Below the pieces are notes generated by a model that worked only from the letters and a program-made list of their open reading frames with translations, made no database searches and was not told the origin of the DNA. Position numbers and translations under genes: made by a program. 33,480 bases of DNA from a bacterium (GTDB lineage Bacteria > Patescibacteriota > Gracilibacteria > Peribacterales > Peribacteraceae): positions 1 to 33,480 of the forward strand of contig JAQBVR010000012.1 in NCBI GenBank assembly GCA_027623015.1, read 5' to 3'. Positions within the stretch are counted from its first letter, which is position 1. Each line of letters opens with the position of its first letter. Positions 1 to 7,200 of this stretch are shown piece by piece.

Positions 1-2667
1 AAGCGTCAAGCTTCAGACATTTTAAGCAAAAAGGGTCGAGTTATCCCACATTCATCTTTGTTCGTTGAGCCTACAGTGGAGCCAGTACCTACATCTTCAA
101 GTCCAGTAGAAGATGAACTAACACTATCAACGCCTCCAGAAAATGCAGAAAGTCCTCCTGAAAGAACAAAAGAGAAGATCGCAGATGAACTTGCCGATGT
201 CATAAGTCTAAAAGCGCAGTTGAGCTACAAGATGCAGCGATTCGCTAAGGAGATGAAGTTTCGCGGGTATACACAGCGTCCTGAGTACAGAGAGATGGTG
301 AAGCAGAGACTACAATACAGTAGTGATTATAGACGTTTACGTGGTGAGTTCGAAGATACCACTGGGATGAACTACTCTGCCTTTTTGCGTGATGATCCAG
401 AACATATGAGGTTGGCGAGCATTGGTGTAGACTCCCGCTATAAATCTGCAGATCAAATTGGTAAGGGTCCTGTGCGTCGGTTCTCAGATCCGTATATAGA
501 AGAAAGAGTTGCTGCCATGAATAGTGGCACTTCTGAGGAAGATCTCAGTGGCTTTGCAAACATCAGTGATGAAACTCCAAGTAGAGACTCGGCTGAGACT
601 GCAGACGCATATGAAACAACTATTTCTTACTCTAAAAACAAAGGGCCATTGGCAATGACTCTACCTGATGGTTCGATCGTAATGATCGAGCACAAATCAG
701 GATTCAATCCATTTAAGAAATATGCACGTGGACAGGGAACGCCTAGCTATGCACGTACAGAAACTACAGAATCACGAGACAATGAGCGTATTGCAGAATA
801 CGGTATAAAGGTAGAAGCGCGAAAAGGTGGCACATTCATCAGTGTTCCGAAGAAGTTATTGGGTCGTGTCAGTATTCCAGGTGTATTAAAAGGGTATAAC
901 CCAAACTATTCTGTCGTTGGTGATGATACACTCAAGCGCACGCGTTGGAATTCTTCGACTGGAACGTACGAAGATGTAACAGCAAAGTACAATGAATTTA
1001 TGCGCATTGGTGCGAAGGGGGTTGCAAGAAAAGATGCTCTCGGTGGTGGATCTGCTGAGCAGACAGAGATAAGATCCAAGGCTCTAGATAAATTGATTGC
1101 AGACTATCCTAGAATGAGGCAGAAATTCAATGCTCTTGGAGATCGGTACCGTGATCATCCTCAATTTGGAGACAGTTATAGGAAGTGGGAAGGTATACTC
1201 AGTCGTGAACCTGTCGATGTGTACGCACATCTAACAGAATTTAAAACACAGATAGAGGCATATACTAAGGGGGACAACACTGAAAGGGTTATGGAAGACG
1301 TTCGTGAAAACTATCGTACTATAAAAACAGAACGTATTAAGGTTCCTACAAGCTTTACGGCAGATTGGAGAACTGCAAAAGTAATTGTAGAGAAGATCGA
1401 CGGCCCAAAGCCCGAAGGAAGAATGGCCTATATGCCAGGTATTGTAGAACGCTTTGATGATGCACAGAGTGTAGAAAATGCTGATGAGTATGGTGTGACA
1501 TTGAATAATAGCTATTCTGTAGCGCAGGGGTACCGATGGGATCAGCAAGGTGAAAGGAAGGTGAATGGTATCAATGTGCACTTCTCACAACCGGGAACGT
1601 ATTCTATAACCGTAAGCAACGAAAGGCATTACGTGAAGTCATTTACGGTTACAGTACTACCACCTGCTCCTGTCGCCGCACCACCACCAGTTGCTCCACC
1701 ACCTGCTCCTGTCACCGCACCACCACCAGTTGCTCCACCACCTGCTCCTCCTGTTACCGCACCACCACCAGTTGCTCCACCACCTGCTCCTCCTGTTACC
1801 GCACCTCCACCAGTTGCTCCACCACCTGCTCCTGTCACCGCACCACTATCTGAGCCAGAAAAACCTAAAGAATTATTAGATATTACGAAAGCATTCACAG
1901 AAAAGGAGGCAGAGGAGGTAAAGCAATACTTTAATGCAAAGTATGGCATGGAGATGAACGTTGCTATCAACGGTAGTGAAGTAAAGGTATCTGCAGAGGT
2001 TGGTAACAAACGCCCAACATTTACATTCAATATTGCATCGAAGAGCGAGAAAGATTTACCAGTGGGAGGATCGAAGTATGTAGAAATAGCTGTCTGGGGA
2101 ATTACCGCAACAAAGCCGGACAAGAAAAATGATTCATTTACTCAGCGTCCTTTAACGCGCAGAAAGGTGCTTCTGCAAAGCATACAAAATTATGTAGAGG
2201 AGAATCTAACGCAGTTTGAAGATTGGGACAACCTTCCAGTAAAGCAATACCCACGAAATGAAAAAGAGCAGAGTGAGTTAAATGGAGCATTGTTCAAGTT
2301 TTCCCATCGTCAATTCTTCGAGTTCTATGCATCACTTGTACCGACTCAGTTAAAGAATCCTCAACCTCATCCAATACTTAGTCATTATAATACGTTGAAC
2401 AACAAAGGAATTATCGCATTAAAGCCCCTGCTGAAAGAGATTTTACAGACTTCGGATACGGATGAACGTAAGAATCTAGCAAAAAAAGCATATCAGATAA
2501 TAAAAGATATGGAAATACCAACTATTTTTATCATTAATGTTTTAAAGTTAGCGACGACTGAGAAGTATCCTGAATCGCAAACTATTGCTAAAATTAATCT
2601 CAATTCAATGGTTTACAGTCGATTAGGAGATATTGCTAGATCAGGGGATTTAAATGGAAAGGACTAA
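1..2667 (+). CDS. Large unrecognised protein with proline-rich segment (5' end outside window)
   Basis: I do not recognise this protein. The frame is open from base 1 with no stop, so the true start lies upstream; 888 codons are visible. The visible N-terminal third is charged and probably helical, with a low-complexity Ser/Pro/Glu stretch near the window edge. At about residues 515-550 there is a short beta-rich stretch (a GTYSIT segment followed by FTVTV) that resembles the end of an Ig-like or PKD-like module. A Pro/Ala/Val repeat follows (about residues 553-616), then a mixed alpha/beta C-terminal region of about 270 residues. No transmembrane helix or catalytic motif is visible in the part present; a signal peptide cannot be judged because the N-terminus is missing. 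The proline segment probably acts as an extended linker. It ends 416 bases before rpsL and is unlikely to be in that operon. Confidence 0.85.
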   Translation, partial: KRQASDILSKKGRVIPHSSLFVEPTVEPVPTSSSPVEDELTLSTPPENAESPPERTKEKIADELADVISLKAQLSYKMQRFAKEMKFRGYTQRPEYREMVKQRLQYSSDYRRLRGEFEDTTGMNYSAFLRDDPEHMRLASIGVDSRYKSADQIGKGPVRRFSDPYIEERVAAMNSGTSEEDLSGFANISDETPSRDSAETADAYETTISYSKNKGPLAMTLPDGSIVMIEHKSGFNPFKKYARGQGTPSYARTETTESRDNERIAEYGIKVEARKGGTFISVPKKLLGRVSIPGVLKGYNPNYSVVGDDTLKRTRWNSSTGTYEDVTAKYNEFMRIGAKGVARKDALGGGSAEQTEIRSKALDKLIADYPRMRQKFNALGDRYRDHPQFGDSYRKWEGILSREPVDVYAHLTEFKTQIEAYTKGDNTERVMEDVRENYRTIKTERIKVPTSFTADWRTAKVIVEKIDGPKPEGRMAYMPGIVERFDDAQSVENADEYGVTLNNSYSVAQGYRWDQQGERKVNGINVHFSQPGTYSITVSNERHYVKSFTVTVLPPAPVAAPPPVAPPPAPVTAPPPVAPPPAPPVTAPPPVAPPPAPPVTAPPPVAPPPAPVTAPLSEPEKPKELLDITKAFTEKEAEEVKQYFNAKYGMEMNVAINGSEVKVSAEVGNKRPTFTFNIASKSEKDLPVGGSKYVEIAVWGITATKPDKKNDSFTQRPLTRRKVLLQSIQNYVEENLTQFEDWDNLPVKQYPRNEKEQSELNGALFKFSHRQFFEFYASLVPTQLKNPQPHPILSHYNTLNNKGIIALKPLLKEILQTSDTDERKNLAKKAYQIIKDMEIPTIFIINVLKLATTEKYPESQTIAKINLNSMVYSRLGDIARSGDLNGKD
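1659..1847 (+). repeat. In-frame 36-42 nt tandem repeat encoding a Pro/Ala/Val linker
   Basis: About five tandem units of 12-14 codons encode variants of APPPAPVTAPPPV. Units differ by one proline codon, so the array varies in steps of 3 nt and keeps the frame. Near-identical DNA between units suggests recent expansion by slippage or recombination. The product would be a stiff polyproline-like spacer between the Ig-like segment and the C-terminal region. Confidence 0.85.
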
Positions 2668-2718
2668 GTAGGCTACGCAGAGAATGTGGATCAACGCCAA
2701 AATTGAGCGGTCACCCTT

Positions 2719-2856
2719 TGTCAGAACCGCAGATGACGCAGATAGCGCTGATTACACAGATATGATGTAGTGATCTGCTTATGAAGGATTTCAAGTACAC
2801 TCTCCCAGTACCTCATCTGTCCTATCCGACAAATCTGCGCAATCTGCGGTTCAGAC
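2719..2856. repeat. Dispersed inverted-repeat element, copy 1
   Basis: The left arm (about 2721-2743) contains AACCGCAGATGACGCAGAT and the right arm (2831-2856) carries its reverse complement with small changes, separated by about 88 bases. A shorter copy of the same family lies at 17715-17790. It occupies part of the 416-base gap between the first gene and rpsL and may fold as a hairpin near the end of the upstream transcript. The rest of the gap holds a small hairpin (GAGTGC/GCACTC at 2970-2988) and the rpsL leader repeat; I see no gene there. Confidence 0.7.
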
Positions 2857-2920
2857 GATGAGAAGCTTTATTTCCTCCCTGATATTTGATGATGATCCGA
2901 GAATTTTCCCCACAAATCCC

Positions 2921-2949
2921 TTTACTAATCATTTTGGACCGTTTAGAGT
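2921..2949 (+). promoter_or_regulatory. Possible promoter for rpsL-rpsG-fusA
   Basis: TTTACT at 2921-2926 and TAGAGT at 2944-2949 are separated by exactly 17 nt and each match the sigma70 consensus at four of six positions. Transcription would start near 2956, giving a leader of about 128 nt that contains the hairpin and heptad repeats ahead of rpsL. Tentative. Confidence 0.3.
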
Positions 2950-3015
2950 ATTTTCGTCTCTGATTTTTGGAGTGCGATAAATGCACTCGTCGGAGCATTC
3001 TACGTATCCTATCAG

Positions 3016-3083
3016 CCCCACATCGCTACGCTACGCGGGGCAAGCCCGTAACGAGTAACGAGTAACCAGTAACCCGTCATCCC
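3016..3083 (+). repeat. rpsL leader: GC hairpin plus heptanucleotide repeats abutting the ATG
   Basis: A short palindromic segment (CCCC at 3016-3019, CGGGG at 3036-3040, with GCTACGCTACG between) is followed by five 7-nt units from 3049 to 3083: taacgag, taacgag, taaccag, taacccg, tcatccc. The last unit touches the ATG. There is no purine-rich Shine-Dalgarno. The same hairpin core and the last 24 nt, including the ATG, recur before rpsG. Confidence 0.8.
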
Positions 3084-3506
3084 ATGCCTACAGTGAATCA
3101 ACTCATCAGAAAAGGCCGTCAAACGAAGCGCGTAAAGAGCAAGTCTCCTGCGCTCCAGTACACATGGAACTCCTTAAAGATGAAAAACGTACCTCTCCGT
3201 AAAGGAGCTCCGTACAAGCGTGGCGTATGTATCAAGGTAACGACAATGACACCAAAAAAGCCTAACTCCGCTCTGCGAAAGATTGCGAGAGTCCGTTTGA
3301 CCAATGGTCACGAGGTAAAAGCGTACATCATGGGAGAAGGACACAACCTCCAAGAACACTCCGTTGTACTTATCCGCGGAGGACGTGTAAAAGACCTTCC
3401 TGGAGTGCGTTATCACATCGTTCGTGGAATCCTCGATACAGAAGGTGTTCAAAACCGAAGGCAAGGACGATCGAGGTATGGTGCCAAGAAGCCAAAGGCA
3501 AAGTAA
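3084..3506 (+). CDS. rpsL: 30S ribosomal protein S12
   Basis: Small-subunit protein at the decoding centre. The 140-residue product starts [13 protein letters not shown] and carries the family landmarks in order: the [12 protein letters not shown] loop where streptomycin resistance changes normally fall (both lysines are present), [23 protein letters not shown], and a basic C-terminus ending KKPKAK. It is about 16 residues longer than the E. coli protein because of an N-terminal insertion of the kind also seen in Gram-positive S12. First gene of a str-type cluster, 107 bases ahead of rpsG. The start is fixed by the conserved N-terminus; it has no Shine-Dalgarno and follows C-rich heptad repeats directly. 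Confidence 0.98.
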   Translation: MPTVNQLIRKGRQTKRVKSKSPALQYTWNSLKMKNVPLRKGAPYKRGVCIKVTTMTPKKPNSALRKIARVRLTNGHEVKAYIMGEGHNLQEHSVVLIRGGRVKDLPGVRYHIVRGILDTEGVQNRRQGRSRYGAKKPKAK

Positions 3507-3520
3507 ATTCCAAATGACCA

Positions 3521-3613
3521 GCAACCTATAACTTATAACTTATAACCAGTAACCCCACTTCGCTACGCTACGCGGGGCAACCCAGTAACCAATAACCAGT
3601 AACCCGTCATCCC
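3521..3613 (+). repeat. rpsG leader: two heptad arrays around a duplicated hairpin
   Basis: Heptads ataactt, ataactt, ataacca, gtaaccc run from 3528 to 3555. The GC palindrome seen before rpsL follows (about 3553-3577). A second array, taaccaa, taaccag, taacccg, tcatccc, runs from 3586 to 3613 and touches the rpsG ATG. The last 24 nt, counting the ATG, are identical to the rpsL leader, so the two leaders derive from one duplicated cassette. Confidence 0.8.
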
Positions 3614-4066
3614 ATGTCTAAACCTATAAAGCAATTCATCGGCACTGGCTCAGACCCTGTCATTGAGAAGTTTATCAACTGTGTGATGATGGACGGAAAG
3701 AAGTCTATCGCTCGAAAGATCTTCTGGGATGCTATGGATGTTATAAAGACACGTACAAACGATGCGCCTATCGACATCTTCAACAAAGCAATGCTCAATG
3801 TGACACCACTTGTTGAGGTTCGTCCGAAGCGTGTTGGCGGATCTGTGTACCAGGTTCCTGTCGAAGTAAACCCAAAGCGTCAGCAGGCTCTAGCGATTCG
3901 CTGGTTGATCAAGGCTTCACGTGAGCGCAAGGGTATGCCTATGGCACAGCGCCTTGCAGCAGAGCTACTTGATGCATCTGCAGATCTTGGAAATGCATTC
4001 AAAAAGAAGCAAGACGTGCTGAGACAAGCACAGGCAAACAAGGCGTTTGCGCACTTGGCTCGATAA
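3614..4066 (+). CDS. rpsG: 30S ribosomal protein S7
   Basis: Primary 16S rRNA-binding protein that nucleates assembly of the 30S head. The 150 residues include VRPKRVGGSVYQVPVEV, RQQALAIRWL and the C-terminal ANKAFAHLAR typical of S7. It is about six residues shorter than the E. coli protein, lacking the very basic N-terminal tail. It lies between rpsL and fusA, as in the classical str operon. No Shine-Dalgarno precedes the ATG, which follows the heptad array directly. The gap to fusA is unusually long (358 bases) and structured. Confidence 0.97.
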   Translation: MSKPIKQFIGTGSDPVIEKFINCVMMDGKKSIARKIFWDAMDVIKTRTNDAPIDIFNKAMLNVTPLVEVRPKRVGGSVYQVPVEVNPKRQQALAIRWLIKASRERKGMPMAQRLAAELLDASADLGNAFKKKQDVLRQAQANKAFAHLAR

Positions 4067-4138
4067 GCTGTTTATCGATTGCTAATATTCTTAGTTTAGA
4101 TAGCCATTCTAGGCTGTTTTTGTATGCTGTCTTGTTTC

Positions 4139-4206
4139 CCCCACCCCTAACCCCTCCCTCGCCAGCCGTCGCCTCTGGGCTATGGCTGGCAGGCGGGGAG
4201 AGGGGA
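4139..4206 (+). repeat. GC-rich inverted repeat in the rpsG-fusA gap
   Basis: CCCCTCCCTCGCCAGCC on the left pairs with GGCTGGCAGGCGGGGAGAGG on the right around a central loop of about 16 nt. It would form a strong hairpin in the str mRNA. A weak terminator-like element (AGCC, 6-nt loop, GGCT, then five T) lies just before it at 4102-4121. The form, a GC-rich arm pair flanked by CCCC/GGGG runs, suggests a dispersed intergenic repeat; I see no second copy in this window. Confidence 0.6.
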
Positions 4207-4259
4207 ATGTTTTGTTTTGTTTGTAGCTAATAGCTAATAATGGCTCTGTATCAGCCTCT

Positions 4260-4303
4260 CCTTTCTCCCCGTGGGGGAAAGGGATAGGGATAGGGGGAGG
4301 GAG
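4260..4303 (+). other. G-quadruplex-capable tract overlapping a palindrome
   Basis: From 4273 to 4303 five G runs of three or more (G5, G3, G3, G5, G3) are separated by loops of 1-3 nt on the strand that is mRNA for fusA. The first run can also pair with TTTCTCCCC at 4262-4270 to make a competing hairpin. It lies about 120 nt before the fusA start. The rest of the 358-base gap holds the hairpin at 4139-4206, a tagctaa heptad pair at 4224-4237 and the fusA heptads; no gene is visible. Confidence 0.55.
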
Positions 4304-4382
4304 CAAGTGGAGGTGAAAAGCTAAAAAAGCCCCCGAGAGCGTTGATTCTCGAGCAACGTTTCCGTATAGTTTCTCGGAATTA

Positions 4383-4424
4383 CTCTCCCTACACCCTACT
4401 CCCCACCCCCTACTCCCTAAAAAG
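4383..4424 (+). repeat. Six heptads abutting the fusA start
   Basis: Read back from the ATG the units are taaaaag, tactccc, caccccc, tactccc, tacaccc, ctctccc. The C-rich unit is in the same phase relative to the ATG as the array before tsf. The complementary strand has five G runs of three or more with loops of 1-4 nt and could form a quadruplex on the template strand. No Shine-Dalgarno is present. Confidence 0.8.
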
Positions 4425-6521
4425 ATGGACCTCAAGAACGTACGAAACATCGGAATCATCGCTCACATTGATGCTGGTAAAACGACGACAACTGAGCGTG
4501 TGCTTTTTTATACAGGTGTTTCCTATAAAATAGGAGAGGTGCACGATGGTGAAGCTACGATGGACTGGATGGAACAGGAGCAAGAACGTGGTATCACCAT
4601 CACATCTGCTGCTACACAGTGTCACTGGAAGACTAGCGCTACTGGTGAAGAGATCGATAGTACTATCAACATTATCGACACTCCTGGACACGTAGACTTT
4701 ACAGCCGAAGTTGAGCGCTCACTTCGTGTGCTCGATGGTGGTGTTGCGGTTTTCGATGGATCACAAGGAGTAGAGCCTCAGAGTGAGACAGTGTGGAGAC
4801 AGGCAGACAAGTACGACGTCCCTCGTATTGCCTTCATCAATAAGATGGACAAGACAGGAGGAGACTTCTACATGTCCCTTGCATCTATCCACGATCGTCT
4901 GAGCAAAGATGCCATCGCTATTCAGCTGCCTATTGGGGAAGAGAATGACTTCGTAGGACTCATCGACCTCGTTGGAAAGAAGGCATTCACATTCTCTGGA
5001 GACCATGGAGAGATCATCAATGAGATTGAGATCCCAGCGGATATGACAGAGAAGGTAAGTGAATACCGTGCACTCCTTATGGAAAAGGTAGCGGAATGCG
5101 ATGATAATCTTATAGACGCATACTTAGAAAACAACGCTCTAACAGATGAGCAGCTTGTACAAGGCCTTCGATCTGGCACCGTATCTGGTGCTCTGTACCC
5201 TGTATTGTGTGGATCATCTCTCAAAAACGTGGGTGTTCAGAAGATGCTCGATGCTGTCGTTGCATACCTTCCATCTCCTCTTGATGTTCCAGCTTCTATT
5301 GGCATAAACCCAAAGACTGAAGCAGAGGAGACGAGAAAGCCAGATAACAACGAGTCCTTTGCAGCATTGGCATTCAAAGTAGCTACAGATCCGTTTGTTG
5401 GAAAGTTGACATTTGTTCGAGTGTACTCAGGAGTGCTGAAGTCTGGAAGCTACGTTCATAACACACGTTCTGGTAACAAGGAGCGTATTGGTCGACTCGT
5501 AAAGATGCACGCTAACTCTCGAGAAGAGATCCAAGAGGTGCAAGCAGGAGATATCGCTGCTGTTATCGGTCTTAAGGACACGCGTACTGGAGATACTCTT
5601 TGCGATGAAAATAATCCAATCCAACTGGAGTCTATTACTTTTGCAGAACCAGTTATTTCCATCGCTGTAGAGCCAAAGACGAAGGCAGACCAACAGAAGA
5701 TGGGTATCGCTCTTCAGAAGCTTTCGGAAGAAGATCCAACATTCCGTGTAACGTCAGATGAAGAAACTGCACAGACTATTATCTCTGGTATGGGTGAGCT
5801 TCATCTTGAAATCATTGTTGATCGTATGAAGAGAGAATTTGACGTGGAAACAACTGTTGGACAGCCACAAGTTGCATACCGTGAGACAATTCAGAAAGAA
5901 GTACAGCATGAAGAAAAATACTCAAAGCAAACTGGTGGTCGTGGTCAATTTGGTCACGTACTCTTTCGTATGTCTCCACAGGAACCAGGAAAAGGCTACA
6001 CATTTGAAAGCACGGTAGTAGGAGGTCGTATTCCTCGTGAGTTCATCAAGCCATGTGACAAGGGATTCCAAGAGGGTATGACACGTGGAATACTCGCAGG
6101 GTACCCTGTTGTGGATATAAAAATAGAACTCTTTGACGGTTCATACCACGATGTTGACTCCTCTGAGATGTCTTTCAAAATTTGTAGCTCTATTGGATTC
6201 CGAAATGCAGCAAAGAAAGCAAGCCCAACTCTTCTTGAGCCAGTTATGAAAATAGAGGTCGTATGTCCAGAAGATTTCCTCGGCGATGTTATGGGAGATA
6301 TATCGTCTCGTCGTGGAATTATAAAAGATCAGTCAGACCGTGGAACAGCAAAAGTGATCTCTGCAGATGTCCCCCTTTCATCGATGTTTGGTTACGCAAC
6401 CGAGCTACGATCTATGACGCAAGGTCGTGCTAGCTACTCTATGGAATTTGCTCATTACGACAAAGTTCCAAATAACGTATCTGAAGAGATCGTCAAGAAG
6501 CGTGGTGGTGGGGATGAGTAA
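4425..6521 (+). CDS. fusA: Translation elongation factor G
   Basis: GTPase that drives translocation of tRNA and mRNA on the ribosome. The 698-residue length is normal. The G domain shows HIDAGKT (residues 14-20, P loop), RGITITSAA (about 55-63, switch I), DTPGH (85-89) and NKMD (139-142). Later domains carry GMGELHLEI and the GGRGQFGHV segment, and the C-terminal domain is complete. The start [16 protein letters not shown] matches the family. It is the third gene of the rpsL-rpsG-fusA cluster, but tuf does not follow; a regulator with its own promoter does. Confidence 0.98.
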   Translation: MDLKNVRNIGIIAHIDAGKTTTTERVLFYTGVSYKIGEVHDGEATMDWMEQEQERGITITSAATQCHWKTSATGEEIDSTINIIDTPGHVDFTAEVERSLRVLDGGVAVFDGSQGVEPQSETVWRQADKYDVPRIAFINKMDKTGGDFYMSLASIHDRLSKDAIAIQLPIGEENDFVGLIDLVGKKAFTFSGDHGEIINEIEIPADMTEKVSEYRALLMEKVAECDDNLIDAYLENNALTDEQLVQGLRSGTVSGALYPVLCGSSLKNVGVQKMLDAVVAYLPSPLDVPASIGINPKTEAEETRKPDNNESFAALAFKVATDPFVGKLTFVRVYSGVLKSGSYVHNTRSGNKERIGRLVKMHANSREEIQEVQAGDIAAVIGLKDTRTGDTLCDENNPIQLESITFAEPVISIAVEPKTKADQQKMGIALQKLSEEDPTFRVTSDEETAQTIISGMGELHLEIIVDRMKREFDVETTVGQPQVAYRETIQKEVQHEEKYSKQTGGRGQFGHVLFRMSPQEPGKGYTFESTVVGGRIPREFIKPCDKGFQEGMTRGILAGYPVVDIKIELFDGSYHDVDSSEMSFKICSSIGFRNAAKKASPTLLEPVMKIEVVCPEDFLGDVMGDISSRRGIIKDQSDRGTAKVISADVPLSSMFGYATELRSMTQGRASYSMEFAHYDKVPNNVSEEIVKKRGGGDE

Positions 6522-6594
6522 GCATTGCTCGTAAAGTATTTTGTACTGTGTTTTGCGGCTCCGCGATGATTTCAGAGTCAAATTCATTATGAAG

Positions 6595-6642
6595 TTTTCC
6601 GTAATATCGCCGAAGCGATATCGCTACGCCGTCATTTGGTTA
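6595..6642 (+). other. Small hairpin after fusA
   Basis: ATATCGC and GCGATAT form a perfect 7-bp stem around a CGAA loop. A smaller GCGG/CCGC palindrome lies before it (about 6554-6563). There is no T run, so this is at best a weak processing or termination structure between fusA and the next promoter. Confidence 0.4.
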
Positions 6643-6686
6643 CATTTAGAATGTACATAAATCGTGCTATTTTCGCGAAGACGTAA

Positions 6687-6692
6687 TACAAT
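6687..6692 (+). promoter_or_regulatory. -10 element of the YerC-like gene
   Basis: TACAAT ends 8 nt before the ATG at 6701, which puts the predicted transcription start at or within about 2 nt of the start codon. No good -35 is visible. A palindrome ATGTACAT lies about 30 nt upstream and could be an operator. Confidence 0.5.
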
Positions 6693-6700
6693 ACGTTGGC

Positions 6701-7063
6701 ATGCCAAAACGACGGTACAACGAAGGCGATTGGCGAAAGGACCCGTGGTTTCGTGCTCTTTGCTCAGCTATAAGTTCTTGTAAGAATGAAGCCGACATTG
6801 CAGACATCCTCAGAGATATAGGAACACTCAGTGAAATTCAAGCATGGAGTGAACGTCTTGAGGTAGCCAAACTCCTCACTACAGGCCTTACATATCGTCA
6901 GGTAGCTGCGAAGACTGGTGCAAGCACTACGACGGTGACAAGAGTGGCAAAGTACTTAGAAAACGGTACAGGAGCGTATAAGAAGTATTTGCATGGGAAT
7001 ACTAAAAATCCTGATTCTATTACACAGAGAAAGTCTGAATCGATGATTCAGAAGTACCTTTAA
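6701..7063 (+). CDS. YerC/YecD family TrpR-like DNA-binding protein
   Basis: The 120-residue protein matches the YerC/YecD branch of the TrpR superfamily: an N-terminal WRKDPWFRALCSAI segment, a central ILRDIGTLSEIQAWSERLEVAKLL helix pair, and a helix-turn-helix of the form GLTYRQVAAKTGASTTTVTR (about residues 62-81). Members bind DNA as dimers; the ligand of this branch is not established, and nothing here points to tryptophan. It stands alone between fusA and ribD, apparently with its own promoter and a leaderless mRNA. Good family call, target unknown. Confidence 0.9.
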   Translation: MPKRRYNEGDWRKDPWFRALCSAISSCKNEADIADILRDIGTLSEIQAWSERLEVAKLLTTGLTYRQVAAKTGASTTTVTRVAKYLENGTGAYKKYLHGNTKNPDSITQRKSESMIQKYL

Positions 7064-7069
7064 CATGCA

Positions 7070-7200
7070 AAATTCTAAATTCCAAATTCCAAATCTCAAA
7101 AAAACCTAATAGGTACAAGAATGGTTTGGAATTTGTAGCTTGAAATTTGGAATTTTCCTTGCAGTTTGCAATTTGCAGTTTGCAATTTCATACTCCACCC
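7070..7200 (+). repeat. Two heptad arrays and an inverted repeat ahead of ribD
   Basis: Heptads aaattct, aaattcc, aaattcc, aaatctc run from 7070 to 7097. Their complement reappears near 7124-7157 (TTTGGAATTT twice), so the region can fold back. A second array of ttgcagt and ttgcaat units alternates from 7159 to 7186, followed by ttcatac and tccaccc, the last of which touches the ribD ATG. I see no gene or clear promoter in it. Confidence 0.75.

Noticed and set aside
1629-2123. Minus-strand glycine-rich ORF opposite the proline repeat
   Set aside because: It is the antisense of the Pro/Ala repeat inside a long plus-strand gene, with no start signal of its own.
3084-6521. Shine-Dalgarno sites for rpsL, rpsG and fusA
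   Set aside because: The 20 nt before each ATG are C/T/A-rich and cannot pair with the usual CCUCC of 16S rRNA.
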